A DNA stretch of 64,000 nucleotides. Source: Anaeramoeba flamelloides. Its lineage: Eukaryota; Metamonada; Anaeramoebidae. The notes below the pieces were generated by a model. It was not told where the DNA came from and ran no database searches. It saw only the letters and a list, made by a program, of their open reading frames with translations. This document shows, piece by piece, positions 12,355 through 24,644 of this stretch. The translations under genes and the position numbers were made by a program. Where the stretch lies: positions 8,122,001 to 8,186,000 of the forward strand of contig JANTQA010000023.1 of assembly GCA_027625915.1 (NCBI GenBank), in the 5' to 3' direction. The stretch's first letter is position 1. Each line of letters starts with the position of its first letter.

Positions 12355-15300
12355 GTAGTAGTAGTAGTAGTAGTATTAGTATTAGTATTATTAGTATTAT
12401 TATTATTATTATTATTATTATCCTTATCATCATCACCCTCATCATTGATATTAATATTATTATCATTATTATTATTTGTGTTTTTATTTTTTTTACTATT
12501 ATTAATTTTATTATTATTATTACTTAAACTATTGTTTATCTTTTGTTTATTTTTGTGATGGTGATGATAGCGACTACTTTTTAATTTATAATTATTAATG
12601 ATTAAATGATTTAATTTTTCAATAATAAAGCATATAATTTTAATTAAATATATTTTTTTCTTATTTAATTTATTTTTTAAAATTAAATAATTTATTTCTT
12701 TTATTTCATATTTAATAAAGTTTAATAAATAATTTAATTCTTGGGGTTTTTAATCCAAATTTGAAAAATAAATGAATCATTTTTTTAGTTTCTATCAATA
12801 ATTTATTATTATTAAGAAAATTTTTTAAAATTTTTAAAAAATATATAAAAAATTTATGTTTAATTAATAATTTATAATTATAGATATATAGTTTTTGTAT
12901 TTTTTTTTTTTAAACATTTTTTTTAAAGATTTTAAAACTAATATTAAATGCTTTGGTTTATTAATGATTTCTAAATTTAATAAAACATTTTTTAATAAAT
13001 AATTATCTATAATCAGAAAATTTTTATTTTGTATTTTTTCATTTTTATGTTTGTTTAAATTGTTATTCTTTTTGATATTGTTTTTATTTTTATTTTTTTT
13101 ATCATTAATAATAATAAAATTATTATCATAATCGTTCTTTTTATTATTAATTTTGAGGATTTCGTTGTTATGAATTTTAATATTAGGATAATTTAAACCA
13201 ATTAATTTAATTAAATAATAAATTGATTTTAAATTTAATAATTGTCTATTTTTTTTTAAATAATAGACTAATAATTTGAAACCGTTTTCATTTTGGAATT
13301 CGGTATAATTATATTTATTAAATAGAATACCCCCTAAGGATTTTATCAAGTATTTTAATGATTTTTTATTATTAATTTTTTCAAATAACAGAAAAATTGA
13401 ATTTATGCCTATTAAATTTATTTGGTTTTGTTTAAAAGTGGTTAATTTTAAATTGTTTTTAAATTTAGCATAAGGCTTTTGATTAATTGCTGATAAATTA
13501 ATTAAATATTTATAATTTTTAATGGTATTATTCTTATGGTGGTGATGGCTATTATGTTGTTCTTTTTTACTATAATAATATTTATAAATTGGACAATAAC
13601 TCAGAAAATTTTCTGGATTGAAATTTAAATTATTATTTAATTTTTTATTAAATTTTAATTTTTCTATTTCTTTAATACTAGTTGAATTTAATTCAACTAA
13701 TTTTTCTTCGGTTAATAATCTTTGCTTTGGATAATGTCTATTAAAATATCGTGGTTTAAAGCCTATTAATGGGAAGTTTGGCCCATTAATGAATAAATTT
13801 AAAATTTGAGAAGATGAAATTGTTTGAAAAAAAATTAAAAAACTGCCCAATAACCAATTTAAATTGTTTCCAATATAATTGCCCATCTGCACTTGAATCG
13901 ATTGATTTGTTGATGAAGGATAACCTAATTTTACTGTTTCTTTTAAAATACCATTTATATATAAAAATAATTCATCTGATTTTATTAAATTTTTATGATG
14001 TACCAGAGTGATATGATATAATTTATTTTTTTTGAATTTGATTGAATTAAATTTGATAAATCTTTTTCTTGATGTATAAACGATCATTTCCAAATTTTTA
14101 ATAATTACAATAACGACAGATTTTTCATTTTTTGAGCATATTCTAATTAAATTTATCATTCCATTTTTATAATTTTCATTTTTTAGTAATTTTACCCATA
14201 AACTAATTGTATAACCTTGTTTTGGTGGCCAAATTTTGGTCTTTTTTAATTTAATTTCAAAATAATTACTATTATTATTTACATAAGGGATATTATTATT
14301 ATTATTATTATTAGTTGTGGTCGGCGTCGTCTTAGAGGTAGTGGTAGTGTTACTATGATTATTAAAATTAACAAAAAATTGTTTTAAATCTAAATTTAAA
14401 TGATTCGAAAAAATTTTACAAATATTTGAATGATATTTATTATGTTTCAAATTTTGAAATAAATTAAACATTTCAATCAATTCTATTTTATTTAAACCTA
14501 TTTTACTTATAATATTAATAATTTTAAAAATTATAAAAATTAATTTTTCAGATATGTTTTCATTAATTATTGATTCGTTAAAAGTTTTAAAGAGATGTAA
14601 TATAATAGAATCTTTTGCTAATTTTAATTTATTATTTTTGTTAAAATTTAAAATTAAAAGTATGTGATTAAAAATTTGAATTAAATTGATCTCATTTTCT
14701 CTTTGAATTAATTTTAATTGTTTGATTAATTTAATAATAGAAATAATTGCCTTTGGGTTGAATATTATTAAATTTTCTTTTTTGTCTATTTGTTTTGATA
14801 TTTTTTTTCTTGGAGATGTTAATAAAAACGAAGATGACGATGTAAATGGCGATGAAATATAATTTGAAGATAAATGTGAAGAAGAAGTGTGAGTGGGTGA
14901 ACCCGAATTCGTAAAATAAAAATTTGTTGATTCAATGCTTAAATCTAAATATAAATTTAATAGTTTGTTAATATTATTTGCATTTTTTAATTTGGATAAT
15001 TGGATCACTTGATGTAAATATTGCCAATATTCTTTATTAAATAAATTTTGGTCATATTTTGAATTTTTAATTGAGCAAATTAAACAATGAAAAAAAGATT
15101 TAATTATTTCAATTTTCTGATCATCATTTGCCTTTGGTTTAATTTCAAATTTAGTTAAGCATGTCCCATGGCAAATCAAAAATCCAGATTTTTCTCGAAA
15201 TGTGATCTGCGATATTTTGCTTTTATTTTTTAAAATAACTGAAATTAAATTTAAAATTGAAATTTTTTGATCAAAATTTGAAATATGTTCACTGTTTTGT

Positions 15301-16236
15301 AATTCATCCAAAATAATTTCAAGTCCTTGATATTCTTCTTTCTTATCATAAATAATTAATTTTGATAAAAATCGATAAGAGTTTTCTCTTAATTGCTTGA
15401 TTCTTCCCAGGGATAGCAACGTATTAACTGCGCCCAGTTTGCGATAAATTTTTATATTTTTTTCATTATTGATGATTAATTGTTTTAAATTTTCTAATAT
15501 CAAATTATATTTTTTACTAAATTTGTTAATTTCCTTTAAATTCCATGAACATTGTCCTATTAATTGTGTTTTTGCTGATTCCAATACATGCTGATGTATT
15601 TTAATTAAACCAATTTCTTCAAATTTATTTTGATATTGCTCGTCAATGGTAATTAATTTATTAAATGTTTGTAAAATTAAATTTAAAGTTTTATATTTTA
15701 TAGTCCATGGGTTTTTAATGAGTTCAATCAAGTTCTCCAATTCATTTACTGGATAAATTCCCCTGCTTACCAAAAAAATTATTAATTTTAATATTAAAAT
15801 TTGTGTTTCAAAACAAAAATTATTAATCGATCTAAATATTCTTGGAAAAGTCCTAGATCCATGAATTTCTTGATAATTTTTTGGATGTGATGCAAAAATC
15901 GAAATAATGAGATTAATTATTTCCTCAGATTCATTAATATTATTTGGTGCAATTTTTTCTAAAATGTTAATGAGAATATCAAATGCTCTTAAATTCTTAA
16001 TAATTAAATTAATAATTATTAATTCTTTATTTGGTATTCTATTTCGATTTCTATTTTTATTTTGATTTTTGGTATTGAAATTTTTAGAGAAAAGTTTCCA
16101 TTTAGGTTTTAAAAAAATTAATGATAATAATGAAGAGAAAATTTTCTTATTTAATTTTTTTCTATTTATTATTTCATTGTGCTCTATTATATTATTTTCA
16201 ATTTTATTATTTTCATCGCCGTCGTCGTCGTCGTCG

Positions 16237-16283
<47 letters not shown>

Positions 16284-19200
16284 TGTAGAATTGGGGTTAT
16301 TATTCAAAAAATATTTTATAGTTGTTTTTTCAACATATGAATAGCCAGAACAATTTGTAAATTTATTCATTAATGTAAACCGAGTTGATATTGATGATGT
16401 CAAATAATTAATTAATAAATTTAATTGCTTTGTATAATTCACATAAGATGTTTCAATATAAATTTCTAAATTTGAAATTAATTTTGTTAAAGTTGCTGAA
16501 TTATAAAAATGTTGATAAATAATTGGGGAATAACCTTCATTTTGGAAACATATCTGAATGATTTCTTTAATTTTTTTTTTAAACAATGGGTTTATATTTT
16601 GAATGTAACAATTAAATAAATAATGTATTGATTTGGATTTTATTAAATCTTTCATTGTCATCGATCGAACAATTAATTTTTTTAAAATTTTAGTTAATAT
16701 TGTATGGTATTCTATCAATTCGTATTCTATTAAATTTGGAAAAATATTAAAGAAATAATACCGAAATCAGAAGGGCAATTTTAAAAAAGTGTTACAAAAA
16801 AGTTTTCAATAATATCTTAAACGGATATTTGAATCATAAATGGGTAAAAAATTTTCACTTCAACTTTCTTTTTCATTTCTTCGAAAAAATTAGAATTTAC
16901 AAAGAAATCAATTGAAATTTTACGATCAATATTTATTTGTTTGGTCCTTTTTAATGGTATACATATTTGTGTGAACTAATAATCCTCAATGAAAGGACCT
17001 TGAAGAATTGAAAAAGGATAATAAGTTGAAATTTGTTCCCATTTAAATTTCAAATACAAGTAAATAAACAAAAATTCAAAATTTTCCACACAGTTCAAGC
17101 ATTTGAGAGAATCACAATAATAAAATTTCCATTCAAATTGGAAATAATTTTAATTTTTGAAAAATATGAAAAGTATTTTTTCATCATTATTTTGAATTTC
17201 ATTTCGTTATTCCTAATTACAAAATAAACAAAAATTCAAAATTTTCAACACAGCTAAAACTGTTCAAAGAATCACAATAATACAATTTCCATTCAAATTG
17301 GTAAATAATTTTGATTTTTAAATAAATATTTAAAAAAGAAAAATCATTTTTTCATCTTTTAGTTTTTGTTTTAATTTTCCTTTCATTTTTCCAATGAAGT
17401 AACCTCTTTGGATCAGATCAATAATTTTGTGAGAGTGGTTGATAGTATGTTAAAGTTGATTTCTATTAAAAGAGAAAAAATCAAATAAAATTAATTAATG
17501 GTATCTAACCATTTGATAGATCAATAATTGTTAATAGAATTTTCAACTAATTTACCAATATATTTTTTTTGTAGTTTTGCTCTCTCCAAAATTTTTAAAA
17601 CACTCTTTTTTTATTATTTCTGAGAATTATTTATTTTTTTTGAGTTTTGTGGATATTGTAGTTATAAACAATTGTCAACATTTCAATTAGTAAATGGTTA
17701 TATTTCGTATTTATAATATTGTTTATTTATCAGTTTATTTTTCAAAAAATGAATTTTGGTGTGCTAAAAATTTTGAATTGGATTTATTTATTGGCGTTTA
17801 GTGATAAAAACACCTAATCAGTTAAAGAGATATTTTTAAAGTGACTAAATTCATTACTTCTAATTCAATGAGTGATTAGACATTAGTTTCTTGAATAAAT
17901 CATTAAAATCTTTTTAAACTTAATTTAGTTTTTTATAATTTTGAATTAGAGTTTAGTTGACAAACTTCAAGAGATGTATCCTTAGGGATCTATTAAAAAA
18001 CTTTTTGTCACACTATTTTAAAATAGTTTTATTGTGAAAAAAATTTCATTTAATAAATTTTAGTGAAATGTGTTTGAATAATTTTTACAATTTTACCAAA
18101 CGTTGTTTCCAAAATTTTGTAGAATTAACTCCATTATTTTTCTTGTTAAATAAGGTTCTAAGAACATTTCTTTTTTTGTTTATCAACTGTTTTATGGATA
18201 CTTTTTAAATAATTTTTTTTGCCTAGAAAAAATTAATTTATGATATTTTATTAGAAATGAAATGAACATTTGAATTGTTAACAAATGATTAGTTTGATTA
18301 TCTTTAATGTATTTTTAATTCATTTTATTTCATTTGATAAATTTTTTGAATTGATTCATTGTAAAAAGTTTTATTGTAAATTAAAATATCTAAAAAATAA
18401 TCAAAATTTTTCTTATTTGGTTGATATAATACGTGGGTGGTATCTTATATTATATTCCTTTGTAAATTCTCTAATTTCTTGCAAAGCGAAACAAAAATTA
18501 TGAATAATTTGGTAAATTAAAACGTGATTGTAACATTGATAGCAAATCTTAGAGAAAATAAAGGGATAAAAAGATCCTTTGATCTTTATTAAAACCAATA
18601 TAAATGGTTAACTATTTTTAAAACGATATCATAATTCTCTGAAAGTGGTTGGTGGAATTTCGTTCGTTTGTTAAAACAAAAGATTTGTAAATAGTTTTTT
18701 GCTGTTTTTTGATTTCGAGAATTCAGTACCTTTATTTTAATTTTTGAAATAAAGTTCTTTATTCAATTGTTTTGGGTATTGTTTGATAAAAATATTCGAA
18801 TTAGAATTTTGAAAGCAAATTTATAAAAAAATCTTTTGTAAAATTAATAATAAAAAGTTAATGGGGGGTAGTGGTTCAAGGTAGTGTCTTGTTTGTTCTC
18901 TTTTAATTTAAGAAAATAAAGAAGAAAAATCTCATAAATTTTCGAAAATCAACTTTTGGTTGATTTTTTTTTTATTCTTCATTGATTCCAATAAGTTTCT
19001 TTGGAAATGCGATCTTTTCTGTTTGGTAATAAAAAAAAAAAAAGATAAATTTCAAATACACACCTTTTTGGTCTATTTTTTTTGGTTTATTCTTTGATTA
19101 TTTTTACTCTTTGGTTTAAACAGATTTCTAGATCCAAAATTAAATTTAATAAAACTCAAAAATTTAATCAAAAAAAATGTTAAAAAAATCAAAAAATTAA

Positions 19201-20073
19201 AGATTCAACTCTGATTTCTTAGGGTTCCTTTTCTTTTCACAAATAGAACAGTGAACGGTGCTTTGGTTTCAAAGCTTCAATATCTTGTGGCCCTCAAAAA
19301 ATATTTTTCCAGTAATGCTCTCGATAAAGGAAAATTTTCAAAAATGAGAAAATGTCCCACACCTTTTAAACAGTAGAAAAGATCGAGATAAAAAAAGTTT
19401 TTTTAAAATGGTTTTAAGGGTATTCAAATCACATTATTTCAAGAGGTTAATTTTATTTTGTGTGAATAATTAAACTATTTTAACAATGGAATATTTTTTT
19501 GAAAAAAAAAAGTGAAAAAAAAGAAAAAAAAGAAAAAAGAAAAATATGTTTGGGGGTGAAAGAAAAAAGAAACTTACTCCAAGAATTGTTTCGATAAGCA
19601 GGAAATTTGGGATTAAATTTTACAAGTACGAATAAAAATTTGACTATGGAAGATGGTAAAGAGTATACACCCATATTTGATTGGCACTTCCTATTTCCAA
19701 CAAGTATTAATAATGTTTCAAAAAAAAGAATTGGAGAACAGCCTAGTTTTTTCTGTAGATGGGCTTTAATAAGTTTGGGTTTTGTTTCTTGTTTTTGTTT
19801 TTCATTTTGTTTCTCTTTTTTTTTTGGATCGTGCTTGTTTGTGCTTGTGCTTTTATTTGTAGTCGGAAGAAAAGAGAGAACAGAGAAATTAAATAATTTA
19901 CAAAAAAGTGAAATTAATGTAGGTAAATTTTTCAATTCCCTGAAGCAAGTTTGTGGGTTATTTGAGAATTTATTAATGAATTGCGACAAGAATGTGTCGA
20001 ATTGAAAAGAACCAATCTCTGAAATTTTTAAAGAACAGGCAATTTGATACAGTTCTTCAAAGGAATTAGACAT
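6744..20073 (-). CDS. Large PH-BEACH-WD40 protein of the LvsA / WDFY3 (ALFY) class
   Basis: Exon 1 is 20073-19578, starting at the ATG that gives MSNSFEELY. Its end, YSLPSSIVKFLFVLVKF, parallels MSVPSTLVKCLYLF of WDFY3. Exon 2 begins at 16726 after TTTAATAG; both sides are phase 1, giving NNSWKYELIEYH. Exon 2 holds armadillo-like helices and a concanavalin-like domain (about 14280-13770, KTKIWPPKQGYTISLWVKL). The last open block, 12059-6744, carries a poly-Asn linker, a PH-BEACH domain (roughly its residues 726-925 counted from 11894), the BEACH domain (975-1256; GRSYNDISQYPVFPWVL, HYGSHYSSAGIVLHYL, LHEWIDLIFGYKQ) and WD40 repeats to the stop. Estimated length is about 3,400 residues, like LvsA and WDFY3. 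Family members act in membrane traffic, cytokinesis, vacuole function and aggregate clearance. No C-terminal FYVE finger is present, unlike WDFY3 and like LvsA. The frame between 12905 and 12060 is interrupted (separate entry). Confidence 0.93.
10868..10980 (-). repeat. AAT/AAC trinucleotide tract coding poly-Asn in the BEACH protein
   Basis: ATT/GTT/GCT triplets on + read as Asn with a short Ser stretch on -. The tract stays in frame within a conserved gene. Similar tracts lie at 9420-9510, 12290-12420 and 16235-16281; the last uses AAC codons. All are multiples of three, as expected for length changes tolerated in a disordered linker. Long frames in the other five readings of these tracts are artefacts. 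Confidence 0.9.
12060..12905 (-). CDS. Central segment of the BEACH gene with clustered frame shifts
   Basis: Protein-like sequence continues between the two long open blocks but changes frame about five times. After the A run at 12901-12912 it reads KLLIKHKFFIYFLKILKNF. Near the AAAAACCCC run at 12744 it becomes PQELNYLLNFIKYEIKEI, then an Asn/Thr-rich tract. Short pieces near 12165, 12135 and 12060 (for example KIKWFYNLFQNNLIKEIFL) lead into the last block. The order matches the region after the DUF4704-like part of WDFY3. No convincing GT-AG introns explain the switches, and every switch lies at or beside a homopolymer. Homopolymer-length errors in the assembly are the simplest explanation. 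A decayed allele or very short introns are alternatives. Confidence 0.6.
16727..19577 (-). other. Long intron between exons 1 and 2 of the BEACH gene
   Basis: A 2851-bp intron with GTAAGT donor (read on -) at 19577 and TTTAATAG acceptor at 16727. It contains a relic of the CTGTAATTTGAATAAT-type terminal repeat at about 16820-16860 and a long copy of repeat D at about 17010-17580. That copy includes a locally duplicated segment: the AAACAAAAATTCAAAATTTT block recurs about 180 bp apart. A slightly GC-richer patch at 19230-19420 has no recognised homology. No exon is needed here, because exon 1 joined to exon 2 already aligns along WDFY3 without a gap. Confidence 0.75.
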
Positions 20074-20944
20074 TCTTTTCACAAAAGGAAAATTGTTAAA
20101 AAATGATACTTTTTAATTGAAATTCAGTTAATGCTTGGTTAATAATTATTCACAGAGTCAAGAGTTGTTGAGTGGGCTTTTGAATGGATTTTTTTTGATG
20201 AAAACAATAGAGAGTTTCGAAAAATATTTGGATAATAAAAATCATTTCCAGTTATCTTGATTCGGTAAAAAAAAATAACAAATATTGAACTTAAAGTATT
20301 AATTTGAATTGCATGAACTTACTTTTGTTTTAAGTCTGAATTCACCTTTTATTTTCCTTGAAGTATCAGAAACTCAAAAAAATTAAAAATAATGAGATCA
20401 TTTTTGTTAACTTTTTTAATCAGCTTTCCATAATGTTGAATAAAGATTGTTGTACACTTAAAAGTTAAATAACTTGTAAAACCACTTGACTTTGGTAATA
20501 TTATACCAACTGAACCATTTTGAAAATGATGTTTTGGGATTTGTGCCAATGCAAAATCTACTATAAATTTTTGTTATTTTGGTTGAGTGATTTTGCTGAT
20601 AAAGAATTATTTTAAAATTAAAATAAATATTTGCTAATTTTTACACTTTTTAATAAATTCACTTATAATGAACATTATTCGTTAATAAAAGATCTTGGAT
20701 CAAAATTTATTGAAAAGATATTTTACAATTTAAGTTAGAAAATCCAATTTTGCTGGGTATATTAAGATTTATTTTAAATTTAATAGTAAAAAATTTGAAT
20801 ATTTTGATCTTCACAGATAAGAGCTCATTTTAGTATATTTCAAAAGTACTTTAAATTTAGTAGATATTCTTCAAATGGAGAATCTATTATTTGGACTCTT
20901 TAAGAATTGTTTATTGATTTTAATTGAATTTAATATTTTTTTTT
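20074..20944. repeat. Upstream region of the BEACH gene with dispersed module C
   Basis: The first 500 bp presumably hold the 5' UTR and promoter of the BEACH gene; no specific element was recognised. About 20620-20920 is module C, which is repeated at 47625-47890 with shared blocks such as CAATTTAAGTTAGAAAATCC and AGTAAAAAATTTGAATATTT. At both places it leads directly into a hairpin array. No intact protein could be read from it. Confidence 0.65.
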
Positions 20945-21890
20945 TTTTTTTTTTTCTGTTTGGTTTTCCAGAATTCAAAAGAATTGATTAAATTCTTTGA
21001 TTTTACACTATTCTTTTGAATTATGGAAAATAGAACAAGACTTCTAACTTAGAGAATCTGGAACTCATTCTGCGTATATTTTTATGTTTCTTTTTTTAGT
21101 TTGATTAAATCTTCTGACCTATAATTGATTTTATTATTTATTTGTTGGTTAAAATTTTTTTATTTTTCTAAATTAGGTAGAGATAAATTTCTTTATTTCT
21201 TTTTGAATTTAACATTCTTTTTATTTACTGAAACTTTAATATTTTCAATTTTCAATTCCTTTTTGTTATCAAGAATTGGAGTATTTCTGTTTATTTTAGA
21301 GAATTGTGGAATACCAATTATTAATCACAGATTGTCAATTTTTCTTGATAATCAATAATCTTTCTTTCTGGTTTTTGCCCCTCCTGCGAATTCTTGGGAT
21401 GTGTCGTCAAGTGCCTTGCTTTTTATGAGGTTTTAAGTTTTATTGGGAAAGTTTTCTAGGTTTTTTATTGATTTTTCCTATTTTATTTGTTAAGTATTCG
21501 AGGTTTTTTGGGTTTATTTCATTTTATATTTGGAAAATCTATTGATTTTCGTTAGGTTTTTTTTACTTTTTGAAATGAACAAAAAATTTTAATAAATTTA
21601 CGGTTTAGTTCAAAAAGTAAAAAAAAAATCCAGAACACTTTACAAATAAAATAGAAAACCTAAAAAAAAACCTAGAAAACTTCACCAATAAAATAAAAAA
21701 ACTCAATAAAAAGGTAACGAAAATGTATTGATTTTTCAAATAAACAGAAAAATCAAGAAAAGTTAAACGTACATTTTTTTTAATTTGAGAAATCAAAAAA
21801 AAAAATAACTGTGTTTTTCAAGAATTCAGAGGAATTTAGTAAAATCAATGATTTTACTTAATTCTTTCAAATTCTGGAAAACCTAATGAT
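20945..21890. repeat. Nested-hairpin array (locus 2) with neighbouring module B
   Basis: Two hairpin-rich stretches lie at 20960-21040 and 21390-21890. The first is one stem-loop whose arm starts TTTTCCAGAATTCAAAAGAA. The second stacks several stems: an arm with TTTTTTTTACTTTTTGAAAT against its complement ATTTCAAAAAGT-like sequence (21553-21633, here as GTTCAAAAAGTAAAAAA), CTAGGTTTTTT / AAAAAACCTAG arms, and a final EcoRI-like GAATTC stem at 21815-21886. The sequence GTCGTCAAGTGCC at 21402 matches a junction motif seen in other arrays. Module B follows on - at 22290-21940. Confidence 0.8.
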
Positions 21891-21939
21891 AGTGAATATT
21901 TTTTAAATGGTCATACAAATGATATTATTATTATTTATT

Positions 21940-22290
21940 GATTTTTTAATTATTTTTTGTATTTGATAAAATTTTCTTTAATTACTCCTTATTCTATATA
22001 AAAAAAAAATAAATTTCTGTTTATTTTTTAGAATTCAGTAATATATGAATATATTCAAGAATATTTATAATTATAATTTTTTATTTCATAATTATATATT
22101 TCCAATTCATATGCCAATTAATTTATTATAAAAGATTTATATAATCTATTTTTTTTAAACTATTATTCGTTAATAGAATTATTATTAAATAATTATTTCC
22201 AGTTGTTATATGTTTCATGAGTTTTTTTTTTTTAATCACAAACTATATGTGAAATTTTATCTAAATAAATACCCAATTATTTATTATTTT
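21940..22290 (-). repeat. Dispersed module B, minus-strand copy
   Basis: Read on -, this matches 34540-35040 and 58640-59112. Shared blocks include TTTCACATATAGTTT-like sequence, AACATATAACAACTG and ATTGGCATATGAATT. Downstream on the same strand it is followed by the hairpin array at 21890-21390, the same order as at 58640-59680. It may be a decayed coding part of an old element; the copy at 58780 still reads MAYGFDDFNYEIKTLNYI before losing sense. Confidence 0.7.
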
Positions 22291-22538
22291 TAAAAAATCT
22301 TTTAATATAACTGTTTTATCTTTATTATGTTTTAATTCAAATTAGATATTGTTTTCAGACATTGAAAAAAATTCTGATTTAATTGGTGATTATTTCCTTT
22401 AATAATTAAAATTAAATCATCTGAACAGATTTGAAATGATATATTAATGGTATAATTTTCAGTTAAATAAAATGTGTAATTAAAGTTGTGAAATAGTTGA
22501 GAAAAGATCTATTTGATATATATATATATATATATATA

Positions 22539-22733
22539 CATTCAGTTTCACTTTTAAGACACAAACTTTCTACGAAATTTAAGGCACAAAAAAATCTCAA
22601 ATTAAAGCACAAAATTCAAATTCTAGTAAAATAAATTGTAAAAAAAAAAATTCCAAATTTTGTGTCTTAATTTGAGATTTTTTTGTGCCTTAAATTTCGT
22701 TGAAAGTTTGTGCCTTAAAAGTGAAACTGACTG
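22539..22733. repeat. TA-flanked palindromic MITE, copy 1
   Basis: A 195-bp element that is nearly one hairpin. Left end CATTCAGTTTCACTTTTAAG; right end is its complement, ending CTGACTG. Arms of about 85-90 bp contain AAGGCACAAAAAAATCTCAA. Flanking TA dinucleotides fit a Tc1/mariner-type target. There is no coding capacity. Sister copies lie at 33433, 33788 and 40760. Confidence 0.88.
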
Positions 22734-23609
22734 TATATAGCATGTACTTCTACTTGATAATAATTTAATAAAAAAATTTTGAATAATTTTATTTAAAATA
22801 ATTTTTTTTTATTGTTTTTCTAATTATTTTTAAATTGGTTGAATTAAAAAATTTAGATATATTATATATATTAATATATTTCTTATTATTTTCCACTTCC
22901 TTATTTGAGTAAAATTTCTCATTCTTTTGAATTCCTTAAAAAAAAATTAGGGTACCTTCTAATAATTTATCTAGTTAATAAATAGATTAAGTAAAAATCT
23001 CTATTTTTTCATGATTCTTTTGAATTTTGGGTAGCCTATGACCCACCCATTATGTTTTACAGTATTTGAAAGAATGTGGTGAAATTTATAATTATGATTG
23101 TTTCTTTTATTACCTGGTGAACCTATACACTTGCCTTAGTTCTTCCTGAATTCAAACAAATTCCATTCTTAAATTCAACAGATATTATTTTTAGTTGGTA
23201 GTTTTTTTTCATGGAAAAACTAGTACACGTAATATTTATCATTTGAAAAATATTTTCTACATTTCAGTTTTATTAGAAAATTGCAGTATTTTCAAAAATA
23301 TTTGTTATTGTCCATTCAAAGTAAATTAACTAAAGTTAAAATAAACGGAAATTCATTTATAGATTTAATGTAAAATTTTTACTTCAAAAACTTTTTGTTT
23401 TTTGTAGAGAATATTTAAGAACAAGTGATAACACACCTAACTTACATATGAATGTTTGGGGGTATTTTTCCCTAAGCTGCCTTATTTCAGATTGTTTATT
23501 ATTTTCTTACAAAAGAATATATATATATATAATAATGAAAACTCAAAAATTCAAAGAATCAAAAATTATCAATACAAATAAATCAATAATGTATTCAAAA
23601 ATTTAAAGA

Positions 23610-23960
23610 GGTTAATACAAAAATATATTGTTAAATTTGTTTAAATTCTATCAGGAATATTGATCTATCAAATGATTAGATACCATTGATACTTCTTATT
23701 TGAGTTCTTCTATTTTGAATAAATCAACTTATAATAATCATTCAAAAAAATTATTGATCAAACGAAACAAGTTAAGTAATTCAAAAAATGAAATGAAAAA
23801 AAAAAAAACTAAATGATGAAAAAATGATTTTCAGATTATCCAAAAATCAAAATTATTTCCAATTTGAATGAAATTGTATTATTTTGATTGACTGAACTGT
23901 GTGAACTGTGTGAAAATTTTTGAATTTGAGTTTATATATTTATTAGTAAAAAATCTTTTT
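23610..23960 (-). repeat. Dispersed repeat D, minus-strand copy
   Basis: Read on -, it carries AATGGTATCTAATCATTTGA and a later TTTCATTCAAATTGGAAAT-like block. Both are shared with 17010-17580 (+) and, more degraded, with 53090-53400 (-) and 5640-5830. It does not code for protein. The class is unknown and terminal repeats were not identified. The remainder of 22734-24644 is plain AT-rich intergenic sequence with no gene seen. Confidence 0.6.
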
Positions 23961-24644
23961 GTACACATTTTTTCACAAAAAGTTCACGAATAAACAATCT
24001 GCAATGCTAATTTCAAAAAATGTGATTCACTTTTTTTTTTTGTTTTTGGTTTTATTTTTTTTAATTTTTAAAATATTAGGCTTTTATATATTTAGAACGA
24101 TATAAAGGGAATTATTAATCAGATTTAATTATTAGTTGTTCTTGATTACAAAAGGATATTTATTATTTTTTTTTTTGATTTATTATTTAAGATTAGTCAG
24201 AATTTTTGAAATGGAATTTAGTTTGATTTGTTTCTGAATATTTATAAACTTGTAATTTTGGTGTCTATTTGAAATTTTATTAGATATTATTTGGGGCATT
24301 CATCATCAAAAAATATTACCACTTGCCACTTTTAATAGTGTAAGAAGACTTTAACAAATCGATTTGTTTTTTTTTTATCGTCAAATTACAAAAATAATAC
24401 CAGATACCATCCAAAAATCTTAATGAGCATTTTCCGATATTATTTTCCTCAATAAAAATGAGAAAAAAATGTAGTCCGATCCATCCGATGAGATCTCAGA
24501 GATTAAAATATAAAAAGGAACAAAGAATAAAAATATTTTTTTTTGATAATCATTAATAAATTTAAAGAACGAGTGTTTCTTTTTTAACCAAAGCAATCTG
24601 AATCTGATTAAAAAAAAAAAATAAAAATAAAAACCCAAAGTGGA

